Shown piece after piece: positions 44,359 to 53,986 of a DNA stretch of 64,000 nt. Below the pieces are notes generated by a model. The model was not told the DNA's origin. It made no database searches and saw nothing but the letters and a program-made list of their open reading frames with translations. The stretch comes from Bacteroidota bacterium (GTDB lineage Bacteria > Bacteroidota > Bacteroidia > B-17B0 > Aurantibacillaceae), in contig JAAFIL010000007.1 in NCBI GenBank assembly GCA_013297775.1, positions 57,952-121,951 of the forward strand, read 5' to 3'. The translations under genes were made by a program, and so were the position numbers. The stretch's first letter is position 1, and the number at the start of each line of letters is the position of its first letter.

Positions 44359-45280
44359 ACTTGGGATATACCTTTTGGGATTACTTAGCTTAAGTAAAGC
44401 ATTACCTGCACAAAACGATTTATTACTAAATACTACAAATGCTGGCTTTAGCGTGGGGGCGCACTTTGCACTCGGCTCTCACTTTCAACGTTTAGGATTA
44501 AGCATTAATGCGTTTTATGTGAATTCGTCGTTTCAATTTAACGCCGAGGCACGGGCTTACTTTAGTGCCAAAAATTTAGGTCCTCATTTATTTTATACCG
44601 AAGCGGTAATGGCTTTAGGTGTGGTGTATGGTTTCGGAAAAAAAGAAGTGTACAGCAATCCTTTTCTTCATAGTGCTTCTAACCAAACGGGCAAACAATA
44701 TGCTTTAGCCTACGCGTATCAAACCTATTGGAATAAAATACGCACAACTCAACAAACAGGTATTATTGCCTTACAATTTAATAAGATTCAATTTATTACC
44801 GAAAACGATTTATTTGCCAAACCCAGTTTAGACCGCTTTCGAACAGGTGCTTTTTTAATTCAATACCGCTATGAAGATTTGATGCAGCTTGGTGTAAATG
44901 CTACACTATGGACTGGTAAACTAGGCTTCCCAGTTCGTACCGATAAAAATTATCCTGGGGCTGGGTACATGGACACAACGGGAAACGTGTATGGTAACAC
45001 CTCGCATGGCTTGTTGTCGGCGCAAGCACTTTTCAATTTAGGAAATGGGCAAAGCATAAGAGGTAATTTGGGTGTAGATGCCGAAAAGGTAAGACATGTG
45101 ATTCAGAATCGTCTTATACATGATGTGTGCTGGTTACCTAAAAAGTGGTTTCCACGTAAAAATTGTCATATAGCCATGTTGGATGAAAAAGGGCAACTTT
45201 ATTTATTTAAAAAAGAACAACGCATTCGCCCAAGTCGTTTATATTGGAATGTTTTCTCAAATCCATCTTTATTTTATTAG
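44348..45280 (+). CDS. Exported protein resembling the type-23 polymorphic-toxin domain family
   Basis: The start at MRLKLGIYLLGLLSLS gives a signal peptide cut near LPAQ; about 310 residues. The body is strand-rich. The stretch DRFRTGAFLIQYRYED, then LGVNATLWTGKLGFP, and finally GVDAEKVRHVIQNRLIHD, is the pattern I associate with proteins annotated as polymorphic toxin type 23 (Ntox23) in Bacteroidota. Those annotations rest on sequence analysis; toxicity of this protein is not implied, and it could be a barrel or periplasmic protein. It overlaps aroK by 11 bases. No immunity-like gene follows on the same strand. Confidence 0.5.
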   Translation: MRLKLGIYLLGLLSLSKALPAQNDLLLNTTNAGFSVGAHFALGSHFQRLGLSINAFYVNSSFQFNAEARAYFSAKNLGPHLFYTEAVMALGVVYGFGKKEVYSNPFLHSASNQTGKQYALAYAYQTYWNKIRTTQQTGIIALQFNKIQFITENDLFAKPSLDRFRTGAFLIQYRYEDLMQLGVNATLWTGKLGFPVRTDKNYPGAGYMDTTGNVYGNTSHGLLSAQALFNLGNGQSIRGNLGVDAEKVRHVIQNRLIHDVCWLPKKWFPRKNCHIAMLDEKGQLYLFKKEQRIRPSRLYWNVFSNPSLFY

Positions 45281-45372
45281 AGTAAGTTTTAGCCAAATTA
45301 AAAACGAAATGGCTCGCCAAAACGTAAAGAGTTCGCTAAGGAAATAAATGTATATTAATTGTTCGTACTAGA

Positions 45373-45444
45373 TTAAACCCTAAATTTCAAGAAAAAAGTT
45401 AGCTATTTTATTTTAACGAACTTCTTTCTTGAAATTATGGTTTA
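45373..45444. repeat. Imperfect inverted repeat between convergent genes
   Basis: TTAAACCCTAAATTTCAAGAAA on the left pairs loosely with TTTCTTGAAATTATGGTTTAA on the right around a 22-base loop. It may act as a bidirectional terminator for the exported protein gene (plus) and the TOPRIM gene (minus). Parts of it (GTTAGCTATTTTATT; TTTCTTGAAATT) recur near 60384 and, inverted, near 16896. Confidence 0.5.
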
Positions 45445-45560
45445 ATAAATGTAATTGAAAAGAGAGTCTATATAAAGGGTATTACATTAGTAAAGTTTTT
45501 CTCCATTATACATTCATTTCAATTGGTATTCTTCGAGACCGAAATAGGCATTAATATTTC

Positions 45561-46259
45561 CTATTTAAAATTTGCTGCCACCTTCTCTAGGTTTTCACAA
45601 AAATCATTTAAACTTTTATTCTTTTGTCTAAAACTTTTCAATTCTTTTGATTTTCTGAATTTTGTGGTAAGCTCTTTGTAACGCTCACCTTCGAGCATTT
45701 GGCGTAATTTATTGGCCATTTGCTTAGAAACAATTTTATCCCAGTTTTTTTCTAACTCTTTTTTGGGATTATTTGATTTAGAAGTATCTGCTTTTGACAG
45801 TGTACTCGTCGTAAGTACCCAAGCATCTATTTCTTCAATAGCAATGGCGTAGGCTATTTTTTTGGTGTAATTATTTTTGAGCCACGAATTAATTTTTTCG
45901 ACAACTTTTTTTCTCAATTCGATGCTGTAATCTTCTAAGTCTTTAGTGTTTTTTGTTGGTGTGTTAACATCGTATCCTGCTAAATGTCGTTCCGCTGTAT
46001 CTAAATGAATAACTGCAAATCTATTGTCATCAACGGTTTCAAAAAAAATATTCATTTTTTCACGTTCTTCACATTCTTTTTTTACCAAGGTCCAATTACT
46101 AAATTTTTCTACTTTTTGATTCTGCAAATCGGTTTCATCTTTTTCTAATTCAGGTAAATCGTATTGAACATCACTTTGATCAATGTTTAAAACACCTTTT
46201 AAAATATTGGTAATTACTGCCGAGTCGGCTGGCCCTTCGGTATATAAAGCTACTCTCAA
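45561..46259 (-). CDS. TOPRIM/DUF4276-like nuclease-type protein, partner of the ATPase upstream
   Basis: A 232-residue protein starting at TTG one base after the ATPase stop; no in-frame ATG exists there. It shows the acidic pattern of OLD/DUF4276-type TOPRIM domains: Glu8 in LYTEGPADSAVI, Asp87 in FAVIHLDTAE, and IEEIDAWVL near 141-149, the equivalent of the EIEAWLL motif. The C-terminal 70 residues are a Lys-rich helical region. Such proteins pair with ABC-type ATPases in defence systems (OLD-like pairs, PARIS AriB). Which known type this is, if any, I cannot say from sequence alone. Confidence 0.65.
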   Translation of the reverse strand: MRVALYTEGPADSAVITNILKGVLNIDQSDVQYDLPELEKDETDLQNQKVEKFSNWTLVKKECEEREKMNIFFETVDDNRFAVIHLDTAERHLAGYDVNTPTKNTKDLEDYSIELRKKVVEKINSWLKNNYTKKIAYAIAIEEIDAWVLTTSTLSKADTSKSNNPKKELEKNWDKIVSKQMANKLRQMLEGERYKELTTKFRKSKELKSFRQKNKSLNDFCENLEKVAANFK

Positions 46260-46260
46260 A

Positions 46261-47451
46261 TTAAAAGTGAGGCTGCGGTAGCCCTCCTAAATACCCACGC
46301 ATCCAAAGTTCTGATAATTTTAAACCTTCGGTAGCTTTTGTTTTGAGCTTTAATTTTATGCGTTCTACTTTAGTGTATCCTTCATCACTGCGTTTTACAA
46401 CAAACAAGCGTTGTTCATCGTCGTTTAAATTTAAACCATCTAAAATAGCGGGATTGTGTGTGGTTATTAAGGTTTGCTTATCATTTTCTTTGGCAAGAAT
46501 GGCAAGCTGTTTAATCAAATCGCGACATAATTTAGGGTTCAATGCCGTTTCAATGTTATCAATAGCAAAAAATTTTGGGGTTTTTTTGCTGATGAACAAG
46601 GTGAAGTAAAATAATAAATACAAGATGCCTTCATTGGCATTTTCGGCCGATAAGATTTTTTTTTGCTTTTTCATGTACTTATCTGTAAAGTACAAAATCG
46701 AATTCGATTGGCCTAAACTGTGCTTTTGACTTCTAAGTTCTAACTCTTCGTCAATAACAATATCTTCTAACCATTGAATGGTTTCCATTAATTCTCCTAA
46801 ACTCTTTTTTTCTTCTGCTGAAAACGTTTTTATTAACGTATCAAAACCCTCACCATAAATACCAAGAGGAAGTCTTTTACTTAACTGGGCAATTCCACGA
46901 AGCGCATTTGTATTAAGAGAGTAAATAATAAATTCATCCAAAGAGGATTCTATAAAGGGTTCTACGTTTAGTTTCGAGAGGAGTTTTGTGAGTATTTTAT
47001 TAAATTCTATTTTCGAGAGTTCTATTTTTTTTTCAGAATGAGGTTTACTCGAATTATCTTGCGCTTCATTAGGGATATTACTTATCAAACCCTCAAATTC
47101 CTTTAATTTCAACTCTACAACACGATCTCTCCACTTCGAGTATATATCATCTTTATTCTCGCAATAAAGCTGGGCTTTCATTTTATCGTCTAAATCAATT
47201 GAAATATCTTTTCCTACTCTAAACCCAAGGAACGAACTGGTCATGAGTGCAGGTTTGGAAACACGAACCCCTCTATTTATTAATTCTTCAGGAGTTAGAT
47301 CACCAGTTTTCGCACCACTCAACAGCGCAACGGCTTCGAGAATATTTGTTTTCCCGCAGCCGTTCTCGCCAATGAATACATTAAAACGTCCTAGTTCTAC
47401 TTCAATATCAACAATTGATTTGAAGTTTGATATTTTAAGTTTAGAGTACAT
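46261..47451 (-). CDS. ABC-type (AAA15/21, OLD/RecF-like) ATPase of a two-gene module
   Basis: About 396 residues from MYSKLKISNFKSIVD; one more TTG codon upstream is open. The Walker A motif is FIGENGCGKTN (27-36), the signature-like stretch SAENANEGILYLL (268-280), Walker B KFFAIDNIETALNP (293-306) and the switch His in TTHNPAILDG (330-339). The insert between Walker A and the signature holds a coiled or helical region of about 190 residues. It lacks its own TOPRIM domain, which is supplied by the next gene. The gene begins six bases after the aconitase stop, so it is probably read from the aconitase promoter. Confidence 0.85.
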   Translation of the reverse strand: MYSKLKISNFKSIVDIEVELGRFNVFIGENGCGKTNILEAVALLSGAKTGDLTPEELINRGVRVSKPALMTSSFLGFRVGKDISIDLDDKMKAQLYCENKDDIYSKWRDRVVELKLKEFEGLISNIPNEAQDNSSKPHSEKKIELSKIEFNKILTKLLSKLNVEPFIESSLDEFIIYSLNTNALRGIAQLSKRLPLGIYGEGFDTLIKTFSAEEKKSLGELMETIQWLEDIVIDEELELRSQKHSLGQSNSILYFTDKYMKKQKKILSAENANEGILYLLFYFTLFISKKTPKFFAIDNIETALNPKLCRDLIKQLAILAKENDKQTLITTHNPAILDGLNLNDDEQRLFVVKRSDEGYTKVERIKLKLKTKATEGLKLSELWMRGYLGGLPQPHF

Positions 47452-47457
47452 CAATAA

Positions 47458-49725
47458 TTACGCTTTCACGTTTGCTCTAATAATATTTAAAGCACCACCT
47501 GCTTTAAACCATTCAATTTGTTGGGCATTGTAACTATGGTTTACTTTAAATTCTTCTTTAGTTCCATCTGCATGGTTTAATACCAAGGTTAACGGTACGC
47601 TTGGTGTAAACGAAGTTAAACCCAAGATGTCAATGGTGTCATCTTCTTTAATTTTATCGTAATCGGCAGCATTAGCAAATGTTACGCCTAACATGCCTTG
47701 CTTTTTTAAATTGGTTTCATGAATGCGCGCAAACGATTTTACCAAAACTACACGCACACCTAAATGACGAGGCTCCATGGCCGCATGTTCGCGCGACGAC
47801 CCTTCACCGTAATTTTCGTCGCCTACTACAATGCTACCAATACCTTGTGCTTTGTAACTGCGTTGTACTTTGGGCACGCTATCGTAAAGGCCCGTTAATT
47901 GATTTTTTACAGAGTCGGTTTTTTCATTAAACGCATTTACCGCCCCAATCAACATATTGTCCGAAATGTTATCTAAATGACCACGGAATTTTAACCAAGG
48001 ACCCGCCATGCTGATGTGATCGGTTGTACATTTTCCTTTGGCTTTAATTAATAATTTTAAGTTTTTTAAATCTACACCTTCCCATGCTGCAAACGGATCT
48101 AACAATTGTAAACGTTTGCTAGTAGGCTCTACCAAAACTTTTACTTGGCTTCCATCTAAGGCTGGTGCTTGGTAACCCGCATCTTCAACGGCAAAGCCTT
48201 TACTTGGCAATTCATCGCCAGTAGGTTCATCTAATTTAACCGCTTCGCCTTGGGCATTAATTAACGTGTCGGTTAACGGATTAAAACTTAAAGTACCTGC
48301 AATGGCTAGTGCGGTAACCAATTCGGGACTTGTAACAAATGCATAGGTATTGGGGTTGCCATCGGCACGTTTTGCAAAATTGCGGTTAAACGAGTGAACG
48401 ATGGTGTTTTTTTCTTTCTTTTCGGCACCTACACGATCCCACATCCCTATACACGGGCCACAGGCATTGGTAAATACAACTGCACCTACCTCATCGAACA
48501 CTTTTAAAAAGCCATCGCGCTCAATGGTGTAGCGTATTTGCTCAGAGCCTGGGTTAATCATAAACTCGGCTTTGGCTTTTAAACCTTTAGCCGAAACTTG
48601 CTTGGCTAAAGATACGGCCCGTGAAATATCTTCGTAGCTGGAGTTGGTGCAACTGCCAATTAAACCCGCTTCAATTTTCATGGGCCAACCATTGGCTTCA
48701 GCTACTTCTTTTAACTTAGAAATGGGAGTTGCTAAATCGGGCGTAAATGGGCCATTAACGTGCGGCTCTAATTGCGATAAATTAATTTCAATCACTTCAT
48801 CAAAATATTTAGAAGGATTGGCATACACCTCGGCGTCGCCTGTTAAATGAGCTTTAACCGTATCGGCTAAAGCGGCCACATCGGCTCTACCTGTGGCTTT
48901 CAAATAACGGCTCATGCTATCGTCGTAACCAAAAGTAGAAGTCGTTGCCCCTACTTCGGCACCCATGTTGCATATTGTTCCTTTTCCAGTACAACTGAGG
49001 CTTTGCGCCCCTTCGCCAAAATATTCAATAATTTTATCGGTACCACCTTTTACGGTTAAAATACCCGCTACTTTTAAAATAACATCTTTCGCGCTGCTCC
49101 AGCCATTTAATTTACCGGTTAATTTAACGCCAATTAATTTTGGCATTTTTAACTCCCAAGGTAAACCCGCCATTACGTCGCAGGCATCGGCACCACCTAC
49201 ACCAATGGCTAACATGCCCAATCCACCGGCATTTACAGTGTGGCTATCGGTGCCAATCATCATACCACCCGGAAAGGCGTAGTTTTCTAAAACCACTTGG
49301 TGAATAATGCCCGCACCTGGTTTCCAAAACCCAATGCCGTATTTGTTAGAAACCGATCCTAAAAAATCAAAAACCTCTTTGCTTTCTTTGTTGGCAAATT
49401 CCAAATCGGTTTTAGCACCAGCTTTGGCTGTAATTAAATGATCGCAATGCACCGTAGAAGGCACTGCCACCTTAGGGCGACCCGCTTGCATAAATTGTAA
49501 CAAGGCCATTTGAGCCGTTGCATCTTGCATGGCCACTCTATCCGGATTAAAATCTACATACGATGAACCCCGCGGATAATCCCGTAAATCTGTATGTTTA
49601 TCTAAGTGCGAGTAAAGAATTTTTTCGGCCAAAGTTAATGGACGGTTTAATGTTTTACGTGCCGCTTCAATACGCGATGGCATACCTTCGTACACCTTTT
49701 TAATCATTTCAATGTCAAATGCCAT
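47458..49725 (-). CDS. Aconitate hydratase
   Basis: A 755-residue enzyme of the mitochondrial-aconitase type, converting citrate to isocitrate. The iron-sulphur cysteines are in [11 protein letters not shown] and [12 protein letters not shown] (with a further one expected near [11 protein letters not shown]). The C-terminal swivel domain has [22 protein letters not shown] with the substrate-binding Ser and Arg. The ATPase-TOPRIM module follows with a six-base spacer. The 180 bases upstream (49726-49904) lie between divergent starts and must hold two promoters. Confidence 0.96.
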   Translation of the reverse strand: MAFDIEMIKKVYEGMPSRIEAARKTLNRPLTLAEKILYSHLDKHTDLRDYPRGSSYVDFNPDRVAMQDATAQMALLQFMQAGRPKVAVPSTVHCDHLITAKAGAKTDLEFANKESKEVFDFLGSVSNKYGIGFWKPGAGIIHQVVLENYAFPGGMMIGTDSHTVNAGGLGMLAIGVGGADACDVMAGLPWELKMPKLIGVKLTGKLNGWSSAKDVILKVAGILTVKGGTDKIIEYFGEGAQSLSCTGKGTICNMGAEVGATTSTFGYDDSMSRYLKATGRADVAALADTVKAHLTGDAEVYANPSKYFDEVIEINLSQLEPHVNGPFTPDLATPISKLKEVAEANGWPMKIEAGLIGSCTNSSYEDISRAVSLAKQVSAKGLKAKAEFMINPGSEQIRYTIERDGFLKVFDEVGAVVFTNACGPCIGMWDRVGAEKKEKNTIVHSFNRNFAKRADGNPNTYAFVTSPELVTALAIAGTLSFNPLTDTLINAQGEAVKLDEPTGDELPSKGFAVEDAGYQAPALDGSQVKVLVEPTSKRLQLLDPFAAWEGVDLKNLKLLIKAKGKCTTDHISMAGPWLKFRGHLDNISDNMLIGAVNAFNEKTDSVKNQLTGLYDSVPKVQRSYKAQGIGSIVVGDENYGEGSSREHAAMEPRHLGVRVVLVKSFARIHETNLKKQGMLGVTFANAADYDKIKEDDTIDILGLTSFTPSVPLTLVLNHADGTKEEFKVNHSYNAQQIEWFKAGGALNIIRANVKA

Positions 49726-49904
49726 GATATTTTTTTTTAAATCAAACTAATTTTGAATAGCGTTTAAAGGTAGGTATTTTTTAAAAAAAATAAAACCAAT
49801 TCTGTTGCTAAACGTTATATATTCTACTAATAATTGCGAAATACTTAAAATAAAGGCTTTTTGTTATTTTGTTAACTAGATAATATTACCTAATTTTCAA
49901 ACGT

Positions 49905-50894
49905 ATGCGCTATATACATGTTTATACTTCGATAGCCCTTATTTGCGGGTTCACAGCTTTAGCACTGTTGTGGTCGTTGTTTCCATGGTTAAGTTTTGTA
50001 TATGCTTTAATAGGTTATTTTTTAGTGATGAAAGAGGTTTCTACTTACACCTCCAACTATCAATTTGCTGTTGCTTTTTTTACAGCTTTGTTAACCGGCT
50101 TTTTTTGCGATTATCCGTATCACCATTTTCCATTTATTAGTTTAGCCATGTTAGCCTCTGTTAGCGGGGCTTTGGTGCGCATTATTTTCTTAGAAAAATT
50201 TACGCTTACAGGCAACAAATGGCTCGAACCTACTTTTTTAGGATTAGCAGTTATACTCTACCTTGGTGGTAACGTAATAAATGAAAGCGATTGGAAAACG
50301 TGGTTATTTCCGGGTTTGGTGATTGCCTTTCAATCTTTGTTAGGCTGGGGTATTTATAAAGACCAGAAACAATTATTGGTGCATGTCAATAATGGCTACA
50401 AAGTAAAACTAGGCATCGAAGCTCCTAATTTTACTTTGCCTGATCAAAATGGCTTACCGGTTTCGCTATCCGATTTTAGAGGGCAACGCCACCTTTTACT
50501 CATTTTTGTTCGTGGAGATTGGTGTCCCGCGTGCCACATGATGTTGCGCACCTACATGAAAAACGGACACCGCTTTCAAAAAAAGAATATTTTTTGCATG
50601 GCCATAGGTCCCGACCCTGTTGGCGTTAACCGCGAAATGGTGATGAAACTGGGACTAGAATTTAAAGTGTTAGCCGACGAAAAACAACGCACCGCTATGG
50701 AATATGGCGTTCAATTAGACGAGTACGATAACGATTTTGCAGATAAATACGAAGAAGGTATTCCATTGCCTGCTTCATTTTTAATAGACATTAACGGGAA
50801 AGTGCGCTACGTCTCGCGTCCCGATAAAGTAGGCGAGTTTTTGAATCCCGAAAAAATATTTCCAATTATTGATAATTTAGAAAAAGAAGTGTAA
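49905..50894 (+). CDS. Membrane-anchored peroxiredoxin/redoxin
   Basis: A 329-residue fusion. Residues 1-150 contain about five hydrophobic helices with an aromatic-rich first segment. Residues 165-325 form an AhpC/TSA-like thioredoxin fold: GIEAPNFTLPDQNGLPVSLSD, partly quoted, then the active site FVRGDWCPACHMMLR and a later LPASFLIDINGKVRYV. The CPAC motif resembles thiol-disulphide oxidoreductases and PRX-like proteins. The orientation of the catalytic domain is not determined. The phosphatase gene follows four bases downstream, so they share a transcript; the link may be redox-stress signalling (inference). Confidence 0.8.
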   Translation: MRYIHVYTSIALICGFTALALLWSLFPWLSFVYALIGYFLVMKEVSTYTSNYQFAVAFFTALLTGFFCDYPYHHFPFISLAMLASVSGALVRIIFLEKFTLTGNKWLEPTFLGLAVILYLGGNVINESDWKTWLFPGLVIAFQSLLGWGIYKDQKQLLVHVNNGYKVKLGIEAPNFTLPDQNGLPVSLSDFRGQRHLLLIFVRGDWCPACHMMLRTYMKNGHRFQKKNIFCMAIGPDPVGVNREMVMKLGLEFKVLADEKQRTAMEYGVQLDEYDNDFADKYEEGIPLPASFLIDINGKVRYVSRPDKVGEFLNPEKIFPIIDNLEKEV

Positions 50895-50897
50895 CAC

Positions 50898-52220
50898 ATG
50901 TTTTATGTTGTAATCGTTATTCTAGTTAGTTTTTTATTAATAACCTTGGTTATTGCTGGAGGCGTTTCTTTAAAGCAAAAAACCATTACCACGGCTTTAA
51001 CTCACCTCGAAAAGGATAAAAATAATTACGAAAGTATTATTGAACAAGCCAACGATGCTCTTTTTGTGGTTGATATTTCTAACGGGGCTATTTTGCAATG
51101 CAATCCTTCGGCCGCCGATTTATTGGGCTACATAAAAGCCGATTTATTGAAAAAAACGTTATTCAATATACAACCCCCCGAGTTTTTAAACGAGAGTTCG
51201 TTGCGAGTTGCCGATGTGTGGGAAAAGAAAGGTTTAATTTTTACCGACATCCCTTTTGTTAATGCTTTAGGCGAGGTGTTGCCAGTTGAATGCAGTGCTA
51301 AAGTAGCCCCATTTGCGGGCAGGCCAGCTATTGTCATTTATGCCCGCGATATACGCGAACGTTTAAAACTAGAACGCGAGGTGCGCGAACAAAATAAAAT
51401 TATTGAAGAAAAAAATAAAGACATTACCGACTCTATCACTTATGCAAAACGCATACAAGGCTCGGTACTATTGCATCAAGAAAGTATTAAAGATTTATTT
51501 AACGACTCGTTTATTTTCTTCCTTCCCCGCGATATTGTTAGCGGCGATTTTTATTGGTTCGATAAAGTAATAGCCACACGGGGCATCAAAAACGAAAAGA
51601 AACCTGTAGAATTGCTATGCGTAGCCGCCGCCGATTGCACGGGACACGGGGTTCCGGGTGCATTTATGAGTATTATTGGTAATAATTTATTAACCCAAAC
51701 TTCTTCTCACCCAAAGGTGAACTCGCCCGCTGAAGCACTTGATTTTATAAATAAAGAATTAAAAAAAATATTAAATAACAACATCAGCGAGAACGATACT
51801 TTTTTGCGCGATGGCATGGACATTGCTTTAATTGCCATTGAAAAAGAAAGTAAACGTTTGCATTTTGCAGGGGCCAATAATGCCATTTTCATTGTGCGGC
51901 AAAACGAATTAATTGAATTGAAACCCGATAAGTTCCCAATTACCGCTGCCCTCGACCAAGAGCCTAATCATTTTACCGATAAAACATTTGAGTTACAAAC
52001 AAACGATTGCCTGTATTTATTTACCGATGGCTATGCCGATCAATTTGGAGGCGATAGAGGTAAAAAATTTATGTACAAACGCATGAAAGAATTATTTGTT
52101 GAAATTGCCAATCAAACCATGGCGCAGCAAAAAGCAGTTATTGAAAACACCTTTCACCAATGGAAAGGCAAAACCGAGCAAATAGACGATGTGTTGGTGA
52201 TTGGACTAAAAATTGATTAA
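50898..52220 (+). CDS. PAS domain + SpoIIE-type serine/threonine phosphatase
   Basis: A 440-residue protein with an N-terminal membrane helix (residues 2-22), a PAS domain (about 40-155; NDALFVVDISNGAILQCNPSA, seen in part) and a short coiled coil. A PP2C/SpoIIE phosphatase domain follows (about 190-440): ITYAKRIQGSVL, FFLPRDIVSGDFYWF, VAAADCTGHGVPGAFMS and LFTDGYADQFGG carry the metal-binding Asp and Gly residues. Such proteins dephosphorylate anti-sigma antagonists or related partners. No partner is adjacent; the preceding gene is the redoxin. Confidence 0.9.
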   Translation: MFYVVIVILVSFLLITLVIAGGVSLKQKTITTALTHLEKDKNNYESIIEQANDALFVVDISNGAILQCNPSAADLLGYIKADLLKKTLFNIQPPEFLNESSLRVADVWEKKGLIFTDIPFVNALGEVLPVECSAKVAPFAGRPAIVIYARDIRERLKLEREVREQNKIIEEKNKDITDSITYAKRIQGSVLLHQESIKDLFNDSFIFFLPRDIVSGDFYWFDKVIATRGIKNEKKPVELLCVAAADCTGHGVPGAFMSIIGNNLLTQTSSHPKVNSPAEALDFINKELKKILNNNISENDTFLRDGMDIALIAIEKESKRLHFAGANNAIFIVRQNELIELKPDKFPITAALDQEPNHFTDKTFELQTNDCLYLFTDGYADQFGGDRGKKFMYKRMKELFVEIANQTMAQQKAVIENTFHQWKGKTEQIDDVLVIGLKID

Positions 52221-52384
52221 GCATAAATTCTATACATTTTAATGCGTCAAAACTAATTCAAGTAGATTAGTGTATTCAATCTGTGAAATTCATAAAGTAC
52301 CCATTTTACTTGCGTGGCGGCTATCTTCTGGCACCAGTTAAATCCAATTGGTATAATCCCTTTTACTATCTTTACGCTTCAATT

Positions 52385-53032
52385 ATGCTTTTATCTCTCA
52401 TTAAAAAAGAGTTTCGTTTAGAATTTCGGCAAAAGACTACACTTGGCGGCATATTGGTTTATATTATTGGAACTGTATTTGTTAGCGCCTTGTGTTTTAA
52501 AGGCAAGGTTGACAAACCCACTTGGAACGCTCTATTTTGGGTCATCTTATTGTTTAGCTCTATTACCATTTCGGGCAAGAGTTTTCTGAAAGAGCAAAGT
52601 GGTCAAGCTCTGTTTAATTACTTGTATTACAAACCCACACAGTTTATTTTATCGAAAATGCTGTATAACATGGGTTTTATGCTAGTTCTCAGTAGCATAA
52701 CCTTATTTTTTTACACATGGTTTATTAAAAACGAAATTGAAAACGTGAGTTTATTTATTACCGTGTTGTGCCTAGCCTCAACGGGGTTTGCGGGGGTGCT
52801 TAGTTTGATGAGTGCCATTGCCGCCAAAGCACAAGGCCATTTTGCATTGATGAGTATTTTAAGCTTTCCGGTATTAATGCCACTTTTAACCTTAGTTATT
52901 CGCGTAAGCAAACAAGCAGTAGATGGGTTAGCTTGGAGCGTCAGTTATCCTTTTTTGGGAATTTTAATTGCATTAAATGTAATAATGTTGATGTTGGCAA
53001 TACTTTTATTTCCGTATCTTTGGCAAGATTAA
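52385..53032 (+). CDS. ccmB: Haem exporter / cytochrome c maturation protein CcmB
   Basis: The start is MLLSLIKKEFRLEFRQ, giving 215 residues, the usual CcmB length; a longer frame begins at GTG and adds an unlikely stretch. The FRLEFRQKTTLGG opening and six hydrophobic segments match CcmB, the membrane partner of the CcmA ATPase. No ccmA gene is seen next to it or elsewhere in the window. It heads a run of ccm genes on this strand. Confidence 0.9.
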   Translation: MLLSLIKKEFRLEFRQKTTLGGILVYIIGTVFVSALCFKGKVDKPTWNALFWVILLFSSITISGKSFLKEQSGQALFNYLYYKPTQFILSKMLYNMGFMLVLSSITLFFYTWFIKNEIENVSLFITVLCLASTGFAGVLSLMSAIAAKAQGHFALMSILSFPVLMPLLTLVIRVSKQAVDGLAWSVSYPFLGILIALNVIMLMLAILLFPYLWQD

Positions 53033-53112
53033 AAAACAGGTTGTTACACATGTTTTAAACGAAGGTTACAAATGCGTTTGGAAGTTAAAAAAGGGGTATC
53101 CGTTAAACTGTA

Positions 53113-53775
53113 ATGAAGCACCTTTACAAAATACTCTCAGTTGTTCTTATTCTTTATACCATTGTATGGGGTTTACTCAATCCCGTTCCACGCCTCGATA
53201 TTTTAAACGAAACCATTCGTAATGTGTATTACCACGTACCTATTTGGTTTGCCATGTTATTTCAAATGGGGTTATCGCTTTTTTACAGCATCAAAAGTTT
53301 AGGAACTCAAGCCTTATTAAACGATGCCAAAGCACAAACCTCAGCCGAAACAGGTTTATTTTTTGCCATACCGGGCATTTTAACTGGCTCTATTTGGGCG
53401 CGCTATACCTGGGGCACATTTTGGACTTTTCAAGATCCGAAATTAAACGGTGTGGCCATTGGCATTTTAATTTACTTGGCTTATTTCATTTTACGAAGTT
53501 CCATTACCGACGAAATTAAACGCACGCGCATTGCAGCCGTATATAACATTTTTGCGTTTGTGATGTTAAACGTCTTTATTATGATTTTACCCCGCTTAAC
53601 CGACTCGCTGCACCCAGGCAATGGTGGCAATCCAGCTTTTGGTAAATACGATTTAGATAGCAACATGCGCCTAGTTTTTTATCCGGCTTGCGTGGGTTGG
53701 ATTTTATTTAGCTACTGGATTTTTGAAGTTAAAACCCGTTTTATACACTTAAAAAAATTAAACGATGAAGAGTAA
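53113..53775 (+). CDS. ccmC: Cytochrome c assembly protein CcmC
   Basis: A 220-residue membrane protein with six helices. The tryptophan-rich haem-handling loop reads GSIWARYTWGTFWTFQDPKL, and the two histidines expected to hold haem are in YYHVPIW and DSLHPGNGG. CcmC loads haem onto CcmE at the periplasmic face. It follows ccmB by 80 bases; its end overlaps the ccmD-like gene by 11 bases. Confidence 0.93.
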   Translation: MKHLYKILSVVLILYTIVWGLLNPVPRLDILNETIRNVYYHVPIWFAMLFQMGLSLFYSIKSLGTQALLNDAKAQTSAETGLFFAIPGILTGSIWARYTWGTFWTFQDPKLNGVAIGILIYLAYFILRSSITDEIKRTRIAAVYNIFAFVMLNVFIMILPRLTDSLHPGNGGNPAFGKYDLDSNMRLVFYPACVGWILFSYWIFEVKTRFIHLKKLNDEE

Positions 53776-53983
53776 ATGTTGGTTATTGCTATTGTTTTTA
53801 TCGGGATTGGTAACGTTTACTAATGCACAAACTCCTCCACCCGAAATGGCCGATGTGTTTAGAGCCGATGGCAAAATATATGTAGTAATTGCCGTGATGG
53901 CATTGGTGTTTATTTCGTTGGTGATTCTTTTACTCATCATCGAACGGCGTTTAAAAAAATTAGAAAATAAATTCAATAAGTAA
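53765..53983 (+). CDS. ccmD: CcmD-like small membrane protein
   Basis: A 72-residue protein. A signal-like segment (residues 1-21, ending TNAQ) precedes one membrane helix (VVIAVMALVFISLVILLLII) and a short basic coiled end KKLENKFNK. CcmD proteins are small, poorly conserved and assist CcmC and CcmE; position between ccmC and ccmE is the main evidence. It overlaps ccmC by 11 bases and lies 3 bases before ccmE. Confidence 0.75.
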   Translation: MKSKCWLLLLFLSGLVTFTNAQTPPPEMADVFRADGKIYVVIAVMALVFISLVILLLIIERRLKKLENKFNK

Positions 53984-53986
53984 ATC

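Noticed and set aside
46343..47533. Plus-strand frames opposite the ATPase gene
   Set aside because: They lie wholly antisense to the Walker motif regions and show no family pattern.
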